A stretch of DNA of 64,000 nt from Parastagonospora avenae f. sp. tritici 18332-5 (taxonomy: Eukaryota; Ascomycota; Dothideomycetes; Pleosporales; Phaeosphaeriaceae), in NCBI GenBank assembly GCA_022559985.1, contig JAFJTR010000050.1:124001-188000 (forward strand), given 5' to 3'. The notes under the pieces are model-generated. The model was not told where the DNA came from, searched no databases, and worked only from the letters and a program-made list of their open reading frames with translations. Shown piece after piece: positions 11,328 to 21,203 of the stretch. A program made the translations under genes and the position numbers. Each line of letters opens with the position of its first letter. Position 1 is the stretch's first letter.

Positions 11328-11897
11328 TCACATCCCAGGCATCTTCGCTGTCATGAGACCTTGCGACGAGGAAGCTGACGACTCTAAGCCGCTCATGTCG
11401 CTCAGTTCGTAGCTGTCATCACGGCTGGGTGGGATTTGTGTGTCCGGCAGGTCGCTACCTCGATACTCGCCGAGGTTGTCGTCCAGTGTCTGGGCCGGTG
11501 GGACGCTGGACTCGGAACTGGGACTGCGGTTAGGACCGATGCTGGCGCCTTGGCTGCTATTGGCGACGTTGCTGCCAGTATTCCCATCGCCTAAGGGAGC
11601 ATCTACAACTTTGGTGTTGCTCGTCTGGGCCTGTCGGCTTTTGAGGAGCTTTCTGATGGCGAGCAAGGCGCTAGGAACTCCAACGAGGAATGCGAGGACT
11701 GCGAATGTAGCGCCAATGATCTTGGGGGCGGTCCAGGTCGAGGAAGCATCCGAATCGATGGAAGATAGTGCGAGAGTGGAAGTGGGCAGTGCAGTAGACG
11801 ATACGCCCCAGCTGTTGCCCGATTCGGAAGTCTTCATGGAAGAGAGGAGAGAGGCAAGCGGCATCGCCGTTGAATCCATGAAGTTGATTGTAGGCAT
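11328..11897 (-). CDS. Hypothetical single-pass membrane protein, 189 aa
   Basis: A single exon from an ATG. The first ~55 residues are Ser/Thr-rich and could be glycosylated and extracellular. One hydrophobic helix (IIGATFAVLAFLVGVPSALLA) is followed by a basic stop-transfer stretch (RKLLKSRQ). The last ~100 residues are Ser/Pro/acidic and probably cytoplasmic and disordered. There is no cleavable signal peptide at the ATG. This architecture (Ser/Thr-rich outside, one helix, disordered inside) is common in small fungal cell-surface proteins, but no family is recognised and the gene could lack a first exon. Confidence 0.55.
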   Translation of the reverse strand: MPTINFMDSTAMPLASLLSSMKTSESGNSWGVSSTALPTSTLALSSIDSDASSTWTAPKIIGATFAVLAFLVGVPSALLAIRKLLKSRQAQTSNTKVVDAPLGDGNTGSNVANSSQGASIGPNRSPSSESSVPPAQTLDDNLGEYRGSDLPDTQIPPSRDDSYELSDMSGLESSASSSQGLMTAKMPGM

Positions 11898-12967
11898 GGC
11901 GATGCTTCAGCAAACTATGAGCAGTAAGGCTCAAGTATGTATGGGACTACAGTGTGCTTTTTGGCAGAGATGTCGGACGGCAACAAAGCTTATATGGTAC
12001 CTCTTAACTTGCCATGGCAGCCTTTTGATACCTTTTCGCTACGTCTAAGGCTTTGCTCATTCTAGTGTTGGGTGATGAACTGTTGATACACAATTGATAC
12101 TTACACAACGGGCAAGTAGGGTACTGGGCTGTGTCCAGGATTTGAGGGTCGGGAATTGTGGTACTAGATGCTGCAGACGCATGGCACCCGTCATACCACT
12201 GGCTGGCTTTTTTCTTCCAGTGAATAATTGATGGGAATTTGATTGCCAGGTCCCGGCACACGGTTTCAAATTCAGCGTCCTATTAGAGCACAGCCTGCAA
12301 GGGTCACGAGCTCGAATATACCTTGAGAACCGATTGAGAATGTATCCAGCGGGGGTTGTTTCGAAGAAGCTCATTGGAGATCGGAAGATCGCGAACGCCA
12401 TCCGCTCGTGTAGTATTCGGCCTGTGAGCGGAACCTTGAATTGATATGATATTGATAGCGCGCTTCTATTGGAACGCTGATGGTGGATGGAGTGTCCATC
12501 TGACGCGAGGCGATGAGAGCAGGCGGAGCAAAACGGATTCGCCTACGTTGCGCGCTACCGGGAGTGGGTACGTGGTGGTGATAAAGAATCGATTTAGTAT
12601 CAATACTACGCCATTGGTCAAGCCACGCATGCCCAGTGCCGATTGCAGGTCGCATCGCCGTCGCTCAGCCTCATGAGCATAAATCATAAATGTAGGTCTG
12701 CGGTCGTCGCCTCCTTCTCATAATGGCTGCTATACCCTCACGCAAGCCGACACCGACACAGCATGCCGTGCTCAGATCTGACCCACATGCACTCTTGGCC
12801 GGGCTTGGACCAGGCTTCATAATTTGATCACGATTCTTTGCACTTATTTTACCTTCGAATTGAACAGGCGCCGACTTGCGTTGTGCAACCCGTCAGAGCC
12901 GTATGTATACTCGAGAACCTAATCCTCTATTTTCCGACTTTACCGCAAGCATAAGAGTGCATTCAGT
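11898..12967. other. Intergenic region with an ABC transporter relic
   Basis: About 1.07 kb. It contains the ABC-like exon fragment annotated separately (about 12324-12438, reverse strand). On the same strand a further frame (12004-12261) could be joined to it through a GTATAT..TAATAG intron, but no complete gene can be assembled from these pieces. Nothing else is recognisable. Confidence 0.5.
12324..12438 (-). pseudogene. Relic of an MRP/YCF1-type ABC transporter exon
   Basis: On the reverse strand a ~35-residue stretch reads ILHERMAFAIFRSP then MSFFETTPAGYILNRFS. This is the conserved segment of the second membrane domain of ABCC (MRP/YCF1) transporters, where the family has FRSPMSFFETTPAGRILNRFS. 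Homology starts after an acceptor-like CACAG and ends where a donor-like GTATAT follows FSR, so it looks like one exon. No other part of an ABC transporter (Walker A, signature, remaining helices) is found nearby, so it cannot make a transporter. It may be a decayed or transposed fragment. A second frame across the same bases is also open. Confidence 0.55.
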
Positions 12968-13807
12968 TCAACAGAAAGCCCCCATACAGTCTTCTGGAAA
13001 GTAATACTCTCCCCCCTCCAACGCCTCTTCAATCGCCTCCACAGGCACAACCCACTCTTCCAACTCCGGCACCGCCTCTCTAAGCAACGACGCAACCATA
13101 TTCCCAAACACCACACTTCCCTCGCTATTCAAATGCGTGAAATCCGTCGGGTTCAGATTATACGTCGCGCTCTTTTCCTCGCCAATCGCATTCAGATACG
13201 CGGTACTGGCCTCATTCAAATCAATAATCCTCGCACCGCTCTCCTTCGCCGCCTCTTCCGTCGCTGCAACAACATCTTTCAAATTCTCATTGATCTTCCC
13301 CGTCGAGTTTGAAAATCGGCGGCGGCTGAGGCTAGTAACTAGAATGGGGGTGGCGTTGATGGCGCGCACTTCGTCGACGAAAGTTACCAAGTTAGAAGTG
13401 AACTGCGCCATGCTGATGTTCTTTTCGGCTTTTTGGTCGTTGTGGCCGAATTGGATGGTCACGTATGATGAGTATTCGCAGCTGGCGTTTTGGACTGCGG
13501 AGAGGATGGTAGCCCAGTCGCCCCCTGTGCGGAAGGAGACGGTTGTTGCGCCGTTGTGGCCGTAGTTTGTGCCTGTTGCGCCGTTGTGGAGAGTTGTGTT
13601 GAGGAAGCCATCGCCCCAGCCTGAATGAGATATGAGCAAGATGACGAGAGTTGTTCAAAAGTTGATATTGAATGTACCTCCACCACCTGTAGATTGCACT
13701 GCGGTAGTCGAATCTCCCGCTAAGAAGAATGCCGGTGGCTTTTCCTCTCTGCTTGTTGGCGTCGCTGCTGCGAAAGACAGCAATTGCGCAAGCGCCACTA
13801 CTTTCAT
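12968..13807 (-). CDS. Secreted rhamnogalacturonan acetylesterase-like SGNH hydrolase (CE12), 260 aa
   Basis: Two exons, complement(12968..13620, 13678..13807), with a 57-nt intron. The protein starts with a signal peptide (MKVVALAQLLSFAAATPT) and has the SGNH/GDSL blocks: GDST with the nucleophile Ser33, WGDGF, the GHND block with the catalytic Asn, and DFTHLN with Asp203/His206 of the triad. This order and spacing fit the CE12 rhamnogalacturonan acetylesterase family, which removes acetyl groups from pectic rhamnogalacturonan outside the cell. Length and the two-Cys C-terminus (EDCMGAFC) are consistent. Substrate assignment is by family; related SGNH esterases act on other acetylated glycans. 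No pectinase neighbours are seen. Confidence 0.88.
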
Positions 13808-15205
13808 GTCAAGTATCATTATGTTTAAGTATTATTGAACACCCAAAAAAACGAAGGTGCATGATGGCAGAATGGTGGCTTGAATTGTTCTTATAAGGGT
13901 GCTTACCCCAATCTCACCGACTTGTTGACTATGAAGGCCTGAAAAAGATCCACCAATGGCGGCATCGCACCAATATGCGTAGCGCCTTGGTTGCGGGATA
14001 CTGCTTGTGCGGTGAGCATGAGGCTGTCTTTGTGGAGGCAGAATGGCTCTGAGTGCTAACAATCTTGTATCATGACAAGATCTGACATAGAACAGTTGAG
14101 CAGACAGCTGTGTCGTGGTTGATGTTAGGGGAAGGCACGCTAAGGCATTCGCGGTTTAGCTTCACCCCTCACTCGTTCTCTCCAGGGCTCCCAGAGACTC
14201 TGTTCTCCCCTGCCAGCAACATCTTACACAACCTTAATACTTCTTCTCATCGATAGATGGCGCCCTTGTGACTTAGAAAATGACCAGATTCTTGATCGTG
14301 CCCGCTCATTTATACTGCCTTCCGGAGCCAGCCCTCAGCGAAATGACTGTGCAACAATGAGCCGTTGAATGACAACGAACTTTTTCCCTTCCATCTGTTC
14401 TAGAGTGGAAGCATTGCGCGACTGCCAATCTATGTTGGCTTGTACATACCGAGGCTAGGATATCCTCGCCGTCGACATGAACTCCCAAGGTAATGGCAAG
14501 CACTTCGCACTCCTTACAAGGGCACGCACAGTTCTCCGCAAAAGCCTCGCAACGCAGAACAATGCTTCTAGAGATTCCAAGCCGCCTCTCTCTAGCTGAT
14601 GATCCCTTCATCTGGCATGCCGCCGCTAGTATAGTTCTCCCGCAATCGTCGAGCGCCACGAAATAGCTTTTCAGCCTTGAAACACGTCAAATGTTTCGAT
14701 GCTCCGTTCCCACAACGGCTAGGCACATGCACTTGGATCAGATACTGCCATTCCCAACACATCCAAAGACTTCTGTCCGCTGGGGATCGTGACGCCGAAA
14801 GAATTAAAGTTTCGCTACCTGTCAAGCATGTAATCTCCGATTTGGCTCTGCCGTACATCACGAACACTACGGATACGCAGTCACCAATGAAATGCTTTCA
14901 CCAACATCGGAGGGCGGCACCGTGATGAAGCCGGATTCCCCACGTGTTTCGGCAAACGCCATCGTCTTGGACGTCGATCAGTCTGGGGGTTGACAAGCGG
15001 AACTAGGGAGGTACTTGTAGACTTGAGCATCAGGTTGGTATCTCTCTCATTGCTCAATTCATTCGCTCGCTACTCGCTTTTTTACTTGCCTCGTCACTCC
15101 TTATAGCCTTGAAGGCGTCCATTCATTTCTATACACAACACGCAGCACTGATCTGCACTTCCAACACATCACTTCAGCGAGTCTCTAGAGCACGGATTAG
15201 CTATC
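13808..15205. other. Intergenic region, no supported gene
   Basis: About 1.4 kb with the divergent promoters of the esterase and the AA14-type gene. Reverse-strand frames at 14306-14867 contain a Cys-rich stretch (CEAFAENCACPCKECEV) and a good splice donor (GTATGTACA at about 14446), but no complete domain or start can be assembled. The last ~150 bases before 15206 are pyrimidine-rich and look like the leader of the AA14-type gene. Confidence 0.45.
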
Positions 15206-16875
15206 ATGCTTCGTTCAACGCTCCTCGTCTTGAGCCTAGCTGCCTTCTCAACGGCACACACGGCAGCATGGGCGCCAGGCATGTACTGCAAAGGCGGTGC
15301 CGATCCCGCGAAGGATGATCCAAACACGAATCTTGCTGTGAACCCTCTTTACAACCTCGCAAAGCAAGACTGGTGGTTTCAGCACCATAGAGGCTGCGAC
15401 AGAGCTCCTCCCAAGGACGGAGAGTTTCTCGAACTGCCTGCGAATGGCCAAGTCACTGTCGAGCTGGCGCACAATCGCGGGCATACCACGCTCTCTCACA
15501 ATGGCCAGAAAGCAACAGACTGGCCCGATGGCAAGCATCATCCCGAGGACTGGAACGGCTGGGGTACTGACGGCACCCCATCTATGTGCTTGAAAGAGGA
15601 TGGTGCGATGCATACATGGAACCACAGCTCCGCAGGTGGCACTGCATTCGCCATCAGCTACCAATCCAACCTCCAAGATGTTACCATGGAGAACCTTGTA
15701 GTCTTCACTACGCGCTACCACACCCCCTGGAAGAGAATAGCTACCTACGACGTTCCAGATCTACCGGCGTGTCCTGAAGGTGGCTGCACTTGCGCATGGC
15801 TGTGGATTCCCAATGACTGCGGTCAGCCTAACATGTATGTTCTTACCTCTTGCATGCTTTCGAGAACACAATACTGATCCATCACTCAGGTACATGCAAG
15901 GCTTCAAGTGCAATGTGACAGGCGCTTCCCCCACAGCTAAGCCGCTCGCCAAAGCTCAGGTTCCTGTCTACTGCGAGAACGAGCCCGCGAAGTGCGTCAA
16001 TGGTGCGAAGCAGATGCTAGCATGGCACCAAGCAACCGGCAATAACATCGAGACTGCTCAGGGTGTTACGCCGAACTACAACCAGAAGTGCGGTTGGCCG
16101 GAGGGTGCCCAGAAGGATATCTTCGATGGAGGAGCAGTGCAGGAAGCTGTTGCTCGGCCTCATCCGTGGAGCGAGAAAGCTTNNNNNNNNNNNNNNNNNN
16201 NNNNNNNNNNNNNNNNNNNNNNNNNNNNNNNNNNNNNNNNNNNNNNNNNNNNNNNNNNNNNNNNNNNNNNNNNNNNNNNNNNCCTCAGAGGCGGCCAAAC
16301 CGGCTGTTGCACAACCACAACCAAAAAGTGAGGATGACAATACAGCTGAGGCCAATGTGGCTCGGCCTCATCCGTGGAGCGAGAAAGCTTCCTCAGAGGC
16401 GGCCAAACCGGCTGTTGCACAACCACAACCAAAAAGTGAGGATGACAATACAGCTGAGGCCAATGTGGCTCGGCCTCATCCGTGGAGCGTGAACTCGTCG
16501 CCAGATGCGATCGAACCAGCTGTTGCACAACCACAACCAAAAAGTGAGGATGGCAATGTAGCTGAGCCCGACGTGGCTCGACCTCATCCATGGACCCCAT
16601 TCACAGATTCTTCTTTGAATACTGCCAAACCGGCTGTAGTTCCATCGAGCGCCGAGAACAACGAATTCGAAGCAGCTGTGGCTAGCCCACAGCCATGGCG
16701 TGCAATCGCGTCTTCGGCCGTGGTTCCGTCTGGAGTTGTGGCTTCCTCGACCTTCGCAACGCGTGTAACCGGCGTACCAGCTACACCAACTTCAGCTCCG
16801 GATGCCGTGTCCACGGAATCGTGTTCTGTGAGACGGCCTCGTTACACGCCTGGTGTTGCGCACCGCTGGGTGTGA
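15206..16875 (+). CDS. Secreted AA14-type (GAS1/GAS2-like) copper oxidase with repeat tail
   Basis: Exons 15206..15834 and 15890..16875. Signal peptide MLRSTLLVLSLAAFSTA is followed by mature HTAAWAPGMYC, leaving His1 free as required for a copper histidine brace. Conserved blocks follow: DWWFQHHRGCD, PPKDGEFLELPA, TVELAHNRGHTTLS, ENLVVFTTRYHTPWKRIATYD, ACPEGGCTCAWLWIPN, MYMQGFKC, GAKQMLAW, AQKDIF. These match the AA14 lytic polysaccharide monooxygenase family and the related appressorial GAS1/GAS2 proteins of ascomycetes. AA14 enzymes oxidise polysaccharide (xylan on cellulose); activity of the ascomycete branch is less certain. Beyond residue ~300 is a tail of 36-residue repeats (RPHPW...AVAQPQPKSED). 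The tail holds a 100-N gap at 16183-16282 that shifts the nominal frame. With the gap removed, or filled with whole 108-nt units, the frame is continuous (504 aa plus n x 36). Confidence 0.85.
16149..16680 (+). repeat. 108-bp coding tandem repeat with collapsed copies and gap
   Basis: Direct repeat of 108 bp (36 codons). Phase-marking GTG codons of VARPHPW lie at 16357, 16465 and 16573, exactly 108 apart, and a diverged unit of 105 bp ends at 16677. The first two complete units are nearly identical; later ones diverge. The sequence left of the N run (34 nt from 16149) and right of it (74 nt to 16356) together make exactly one 108-nt unit. The missing sequence should therefore be a whole number of units, possibly zero. 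Confidence 0.9.
16183..16282. other. Assembly gap of 100 N
   Basis: Exactly 100 Ns, the conventional placeholder for a gap of unknown length. It lies inside the tandem repeat of the AA14-type gene, the kind of place where short-read assembly fails. Confidence 0.97.
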
Positions 16876-17777
16876 CGGAGCTAATACGGAGCCGCATGGC
16901 ACTGCAGCTGATGATGTGGAGCCTCGTTCCTGCCTGTGATGGCAGGATTTTCTTTTCGGTTTTGAGGCTACTAAGTTAGTAGTGGCGCCAATTGATATAA
17001 TTCGATTCTTCCTCCAAGTTTTACAATCATACACTTCTGCTCATAGAGATATTTTTCAACATTAAGCAAGCTGTCATAAGCCATCTACTCCCTGTGCCAT
17101 TGATAATCAATGAATCTTGTCACGAACCCACAACACGTGAAATATCAGTATTATCCAAACCCCAAACCCCTCACCAACCAACACGGAAATAAAATTAGCC
17201 TATTCCTGACCGCACCACCAACATGTTGAGTCTCTACCGGCCACCCATCCATAGCGCAGCATCCCTGTCCTCAGAACATGTTTCAAGCAAACAAGTGCCT
17301 TGCTTGCGCACGCTTAATCTGCGTGCGAAAAGAGGCTTGGCCAATGACAAGCCCAGGGGATCTGCGGGCCCAGACGCGCACAGCACGCATAGCGGCGCCG
17401 CGCTTGGGGGAAATCTTGATAAGTGGGAAAGAAGGACTGCATGGCGATGATGCCCTTGAGTGCAGTTGCCGTGTTTGCCAGAGGGCGCGTCTACATGCGG
17501 GTATGGCCCTTGGAGCTTGCCTACTGGGACGAGGACTTGTAGCGCCCTTGTCGCAGTTGAGTTTTCTGTTTCCCTTTCCCGTTCGCTTTTTTCTCACTTG
17601 AGTGTTTGTTCCTATCTTCTTGCTCTGATCCACCGCGGGTAGAGTGGGTTTTACTGTCGTTTGCTTGCGCTAGTTTGTTGAGCTTGTTGCCTTGCTTTCT
17701 GTCGTTTTCTCGATTGACAAGAATCGTTCGTTGAGTAATTTCCAGAGTTCAACTTTTGGAACGACACAAACGCCACA
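16876..17777. other. Intergenic region, GH72 promoter
   Basis: About 0.9 kb between two forward genes. It includes the 3' flank of the AA14-type gene and the promoter and leader of the GH72 gene. The last ~200 bases are T/C-rich (many CTT and TTTC tracts), as is common in leaders of highly expressed fungal genes. No coding sequence is supported. Confidence 0.5.
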
Positions 17778-19214
17778 ATGGTTCACTTCCTTGCGACTCT
17801 GGCTTTTGCGGTCACCGCAGGCTTGAGCTGTGTTAACGCTATTCCTACGATTTCGGCAAAAGGCTCCAAGTTCTTCACCAGCGATGGGAATCAGTTCTAC
17901 GTCAAGGGTACGCACTAGTCTGAGAGGGATTCGCGCAATTGATGTTGACAATGTCACAGGCGTCGCATACCAGCTTGTCCCCGAGGACCCGCTCATCACC
18001 TCGTCGCAATGTTCCCTCGATGCCAACCTCATGAAGACGATTGGCGCGAACTCAATCCGCGTGTACCACGTCGATCCCAAGGGCAATCATGATGCATGCA
18101 TGAAGGCATTCGCGGATGCGGGCATCTATGTCTGGCTGGATCTCGACACGTTCAACACGCAGATCTACGAGGCTGCGCCGCAATGGAATAGTAGCCAGCG
18201 CGATGCCTTTGCCCTCGTCATGGATGCGTTCCACTCGTACGACAACTTGGGCGGTTTCTTCGTTGGAAATGAGGCTATTACTACTGGTGAGTCCAATTAT
18301 ACCTGTCAATCTGGTCTAATGGAACGAATTGTCAATGTAGAGATACTAACCTTTTAACAGCCAACGGCTCCGTAACTGCCCCCTACGTCAAGGCCGCAGC
18401 CCGCGACCTCAAGGCCTACCGCGACTCCAAATCCTACCGCAAAATCCCCATCGGCTACTCTGCCGCCGACATCGCGGGCCTGCGCCCCATGCTGCAGAAC
18501 TACCTCGCCTGCGGCACCAACTCGTCCGAGACACTCGACTTCTTCAGCCTGAACTCGTACTCCTGGTGCGGCGGCTCTTCCTACATGCAATCCGGATACG
18601 ACCAGCTCGAGAAGATGAGCGAGTCCCTGCACATCCCCATCTTCATGTCCGAAACCGGCTGCAACACGGTGCGCCCGCGCGACTTCAAGGATCAGGAAGC
18701 GATTTTCAAGGATATGGCGGATACCTGGTCTGGCAGCATTATCTACGAGTGGATCGAGGAGGCGAATAACTACGGCATCGTCAAGTACGGCGACAAAGTC
18801 GACCCCGCGAGTCCCAGCGCGCCGCCAGATGGCTTCCCACGCAGCGGCACGCCGATTCCCGTGCAGCCGGACTTTTCGAACCTAGCGAACGTGTGGAAGA
18901 CCTTGAGCCCGAGCGGCGTTGAGGAAAGCGCGTATAATCCTAGCCAGGCGCCCGTGTCGTGCCCTGCGTTCACGGCGGGCGCGTGGGAGGTCAATCCTAC
19001 GGCTGCGCTGCCGACTCTTGGTCAAGTCCATAACTTTGCGTCTGGTGCTGCTTCGTCTACGGAGCGCGCTGCTGGTGCAACGGGCGGTCCTACTGGAACT
19101 TCGACTCCCGCTCCGGCTGGCTCCCAGGGCGCGGCCGCTGATAACCTCGGTCGCGACCTCAAGCGCTCGGCGACTGCGGCTGCTGGGGTGGTGGCGCTAC
19201 TTGCGTGGTTGTAG
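17778..19214 (+). CDS. GPI-anchored 1,3-beta-glucanosyltransferase, GH72 (Gel/Gas family), 436 aa
   Basis: Three exons: 17778..17907, 17960..18286 and 18361..19214. The signal peptide MVHFLATLAFAVTAGLSCVNA precedes the GH72 catalytic domain (FYVKGVAYQ, LITSSQCSLDANLMKTIGANSIRVYHVDP). The acid/base Glu148 lies in FVGNEAIT and the nucleophile Glu250 in FMSETGC, about the family's usual 100 residues apart. The C-terminus is a Ser/Gly/Pro/Ala linker then a short hydrophobic tail (AAAGVVALLAWL), expected of a GPI signal. No Cys-rich X8 (CBM43) module is present, so it belongs to the shorter GH72 subgroup. The enzyme cuts and re-ligates beta-1,3-glucan at the outer face of the plasma membrane to elongate cell-wall glucan. 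Confidence 0.95.
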
Positions 19215-19949
19215 AGTGTACATGCACGGATACAGCGGGAGAATCGGATCCAGAAGGAGAATGAGATAAGGTCTAATGAGAAGCTACGAAGCATTGGCGT
19301 TCATGTGGACAGCGATAAGGGCATTTGAAAAGGAGGAGATGGATGGGTAGGGCGATTGGTACATATACCCCGTGTTGCATTCTTTGGTCATAGAGAATAG
19401 ATCTGGTCATCTCTTCTTCAGCTTACTCTTTGACGTCGCTAATACATGTTGTCGCCTATGATGGAGGGTTAAGGGCGGGATCATGTAGTCTGAAGCTATA
19501 TATAGGTAGGCTGCGCTTCTTTTGTAACGGTATGACGCTGCATATAGCTTCAGACACCATGGCCATGCTCCACTTTGAATGACATCATGTAGTAGGCGAT
19601 GTGGTGGAGCAGTGGGGTATGGTGTGGTCACAGCAGGTTAGGCAAGGCAAGTTATGGTGGTCATGATGAAGACTGCATTGAAGGACTGGATGCCAGTTAA
19701 GAACACCCGATCGCCGACACAGGGCTTTCCCCCACGCCTCACATGGAGACGTGGATATCTTTCCCTCATAAGCGCCAGCATTGATCATGTTCCCTCAACC
19801 GTCTCCCCATGCACAAAGAAGTTTCATTTTTGAACTCGTTGGTATTTTCCTTTTCCGATCCTTGCTCCTACTCCGACATGCCGATGTAAATGGTAGTCAA
19901 TGACAGGGGTATGGAAGAAAAATTGAAGCGCAGATACTGAGAGCAGTAT
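19215..19949. other. Convergent intergenic region with an inverted repeat
   Basis: Lies between the 3' ends of the GH72 gene (forward) and the Rps0 gene (reverse). It holds a 14-bp perfect inverted repeat annotated separately. No coding sequence is supported. Confidence 0.55.
19488..19555. repeat. 14-bp perfect inverted repeat (hairpin)
   Basis: GTCTGAAGCTATAT at 19488-19501 is exactly complementary to ATATAGCTTCAGAC at 19542-19555, with a 40-nt spacer. Further out, TCGCCTA (19452-19458) and TAGGCGA (19593-19599) are also complementary, so the structure may be the centre of a degenerate ~150-bp inverted repeat. It could be a MITE relic or a 3'-end hairpin. Confidence 0.6.
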
Positions 19950-20997
19950 CTACCACTGGGTAGCAGGCTGCGCACCAGTGGTCTCAGCACCCCAACCCTC
20001 GCCGGCAGTGGCCTCACCACCGGTGGTAGCGGCCCAGTCAGTGGAGGGCTCAGCATCCCAGGAGGTGGTAGCGGCAGCAGCCTGGGAAGTGAAAGCACCG
20101 GCAGATGCGCCAGAGACTTCCCACTCGCTGGTGAAGCCATCGGCAACAGCGGCGGGACCGACCTCGTCGGCACCGGGGACCTTGGCCTCCTCGACACCAG
20201 CGCTGTCCTTGTTCTCCTCGGCTTCGGGGTCGCGGTAGAAGTACAAATCGGTCATGACGTCCCACTCGGCCTCACGGGAAGCGAGGGTGCCGCGGAGGCG
20301 GAGGACCTCACGGGCAAGCATCCACCAGACGAGACCGATGGCGTGGCGTCCCTTGTTGTTGGTGGGGATGGCAACGTCGACGTACTCGGTGGGAGAGTCA
20401 CCGTCGCAAAGAGCCTGGTCACTGTTAGTTAGACATTCGAGGTCGTGTTTTGGGCACTTTAACGTACGATGACGGGGATGTTGACGTAGGAGGCCTCCTT
20501 GATGGCCTGGGCGTCGGTGCGAGGGTCGGTGACGATGATCAAGCGGGGCTCCTTGAACGAACGGGTGATGTAGTTGGTGAAGTTACCGGGGGTGAAGCGA
20601 CCAGCAATGGCAACGGCACCGGTGTGGGCGGCGAACTTCAGGACGGCACGCTGACCGTAGGGACGGGCAGAGATGACGCAAACTGTTCACTGTGTAAGCC
20701 AAAAAATTGTGGTCGCATATAGTTTTCGCAACTTCGAATTTCAAGTTCTCGAATTGCGGGCTAAAACGTACTGTCGGCCGGGTTGTCAATGGCAACAATG
20801 ATGCGGGCAGCAAGAACGATCTTCTCCCAGGTCTTGCCAACGTTGATGACATTGACACCGTCGGGCCTGGTCTTCCACAGGTACGGCTCCATGTGCACCT
20901 GGAGGTTCTTTGCGCCGAGATGGCACTGGGCAGCGAGGAGCATCTCAATGTCCTGCTGGGTGGGGTTGAAGATCGCGGGGAGGTTAGAAGGAGCCAT
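19950..20997 (-). CDS. RPS0: 40S ribosomal protein S0 (uS2), 301 aa
   Basis: Three exons, complement(19950..20414, 20468..20682, 20772..20997). The protein (MAPSNLPAIFNPTQQDIEML) has the uS2/laminin-receptor signatures LAAQCHLGAKN, KTWEKIVLAARIIVAIDNPAD, RPYGQRAVLKFAAHTGA, IAGRFTPGNFTNYI, EPRLIIVTDPRTDAQAIKEASYVNIPVI and IGLVWWMLAREVLRLRG. The fungal C-terminal extension is Ala/Thr/Glu-rich and ends in GAQPATQW. It is a cytosolic small-subunit protein needed for 40S maturation. Introns are 89 and 53 nt. The gene is divergent from the mitochondrial uS15 gene, with 206 bp between start codons. Confidence 0.97.
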
Positions 20998-21203
20998 CTT
21001 GTCGGTTTGGCGCTGCAGAAACTGGTGCGTGTTCTGAGGTTGTCGTGATAACTGCAATCGAAATTCTGGTGGAGGGGAATTCGAGCTGTGTGGGAACACT
21101 AGCGCGGCAGGGGCGGCCGGACGTTTAGCCGAGGACGTGGCTTGGCACCCATCCATTGCGGAAAGTTCTTGAGTACGGCGGACATGACTGCAGCATTGCC
21201 ATC
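20998..21203. promoter_or_regulatory. Shared divergent promoter of Rps0 and mitochondrial uS15
   Basis: Only 206 bp separate the start codons of the cytosolic uS2 gene (reverse) and the mitochondrial uS15 gene (forward), so both promoters must lie here. It contains CGGCAGGGGCGGCCGG at about 21106-21121. No TATA box is obvious, as usual for ribosomal protein genes. Co-regulation of the two genes is inferred. Confidence 0.6.

Noticed and set aside
12004..12261. Reverse-strand frame reading DAEFETVCRDLAIKFPSII
   Set aside because: Protein-like, and could be an exon joined to the ABC relic in a second frame, but no start codon or family supports a gene.
14306..14867. Reverse-strand Cys-rich frame reminiscent of the C-terminal domain of AflR-like regulators (CEAFAENCACPCKECEV)
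   Set aside because: Only about 20 residues resemble the family, there is no Zn2Cys6 cluster, and the frames before and after cannot be joined into a gene even using the donor at about 14446.
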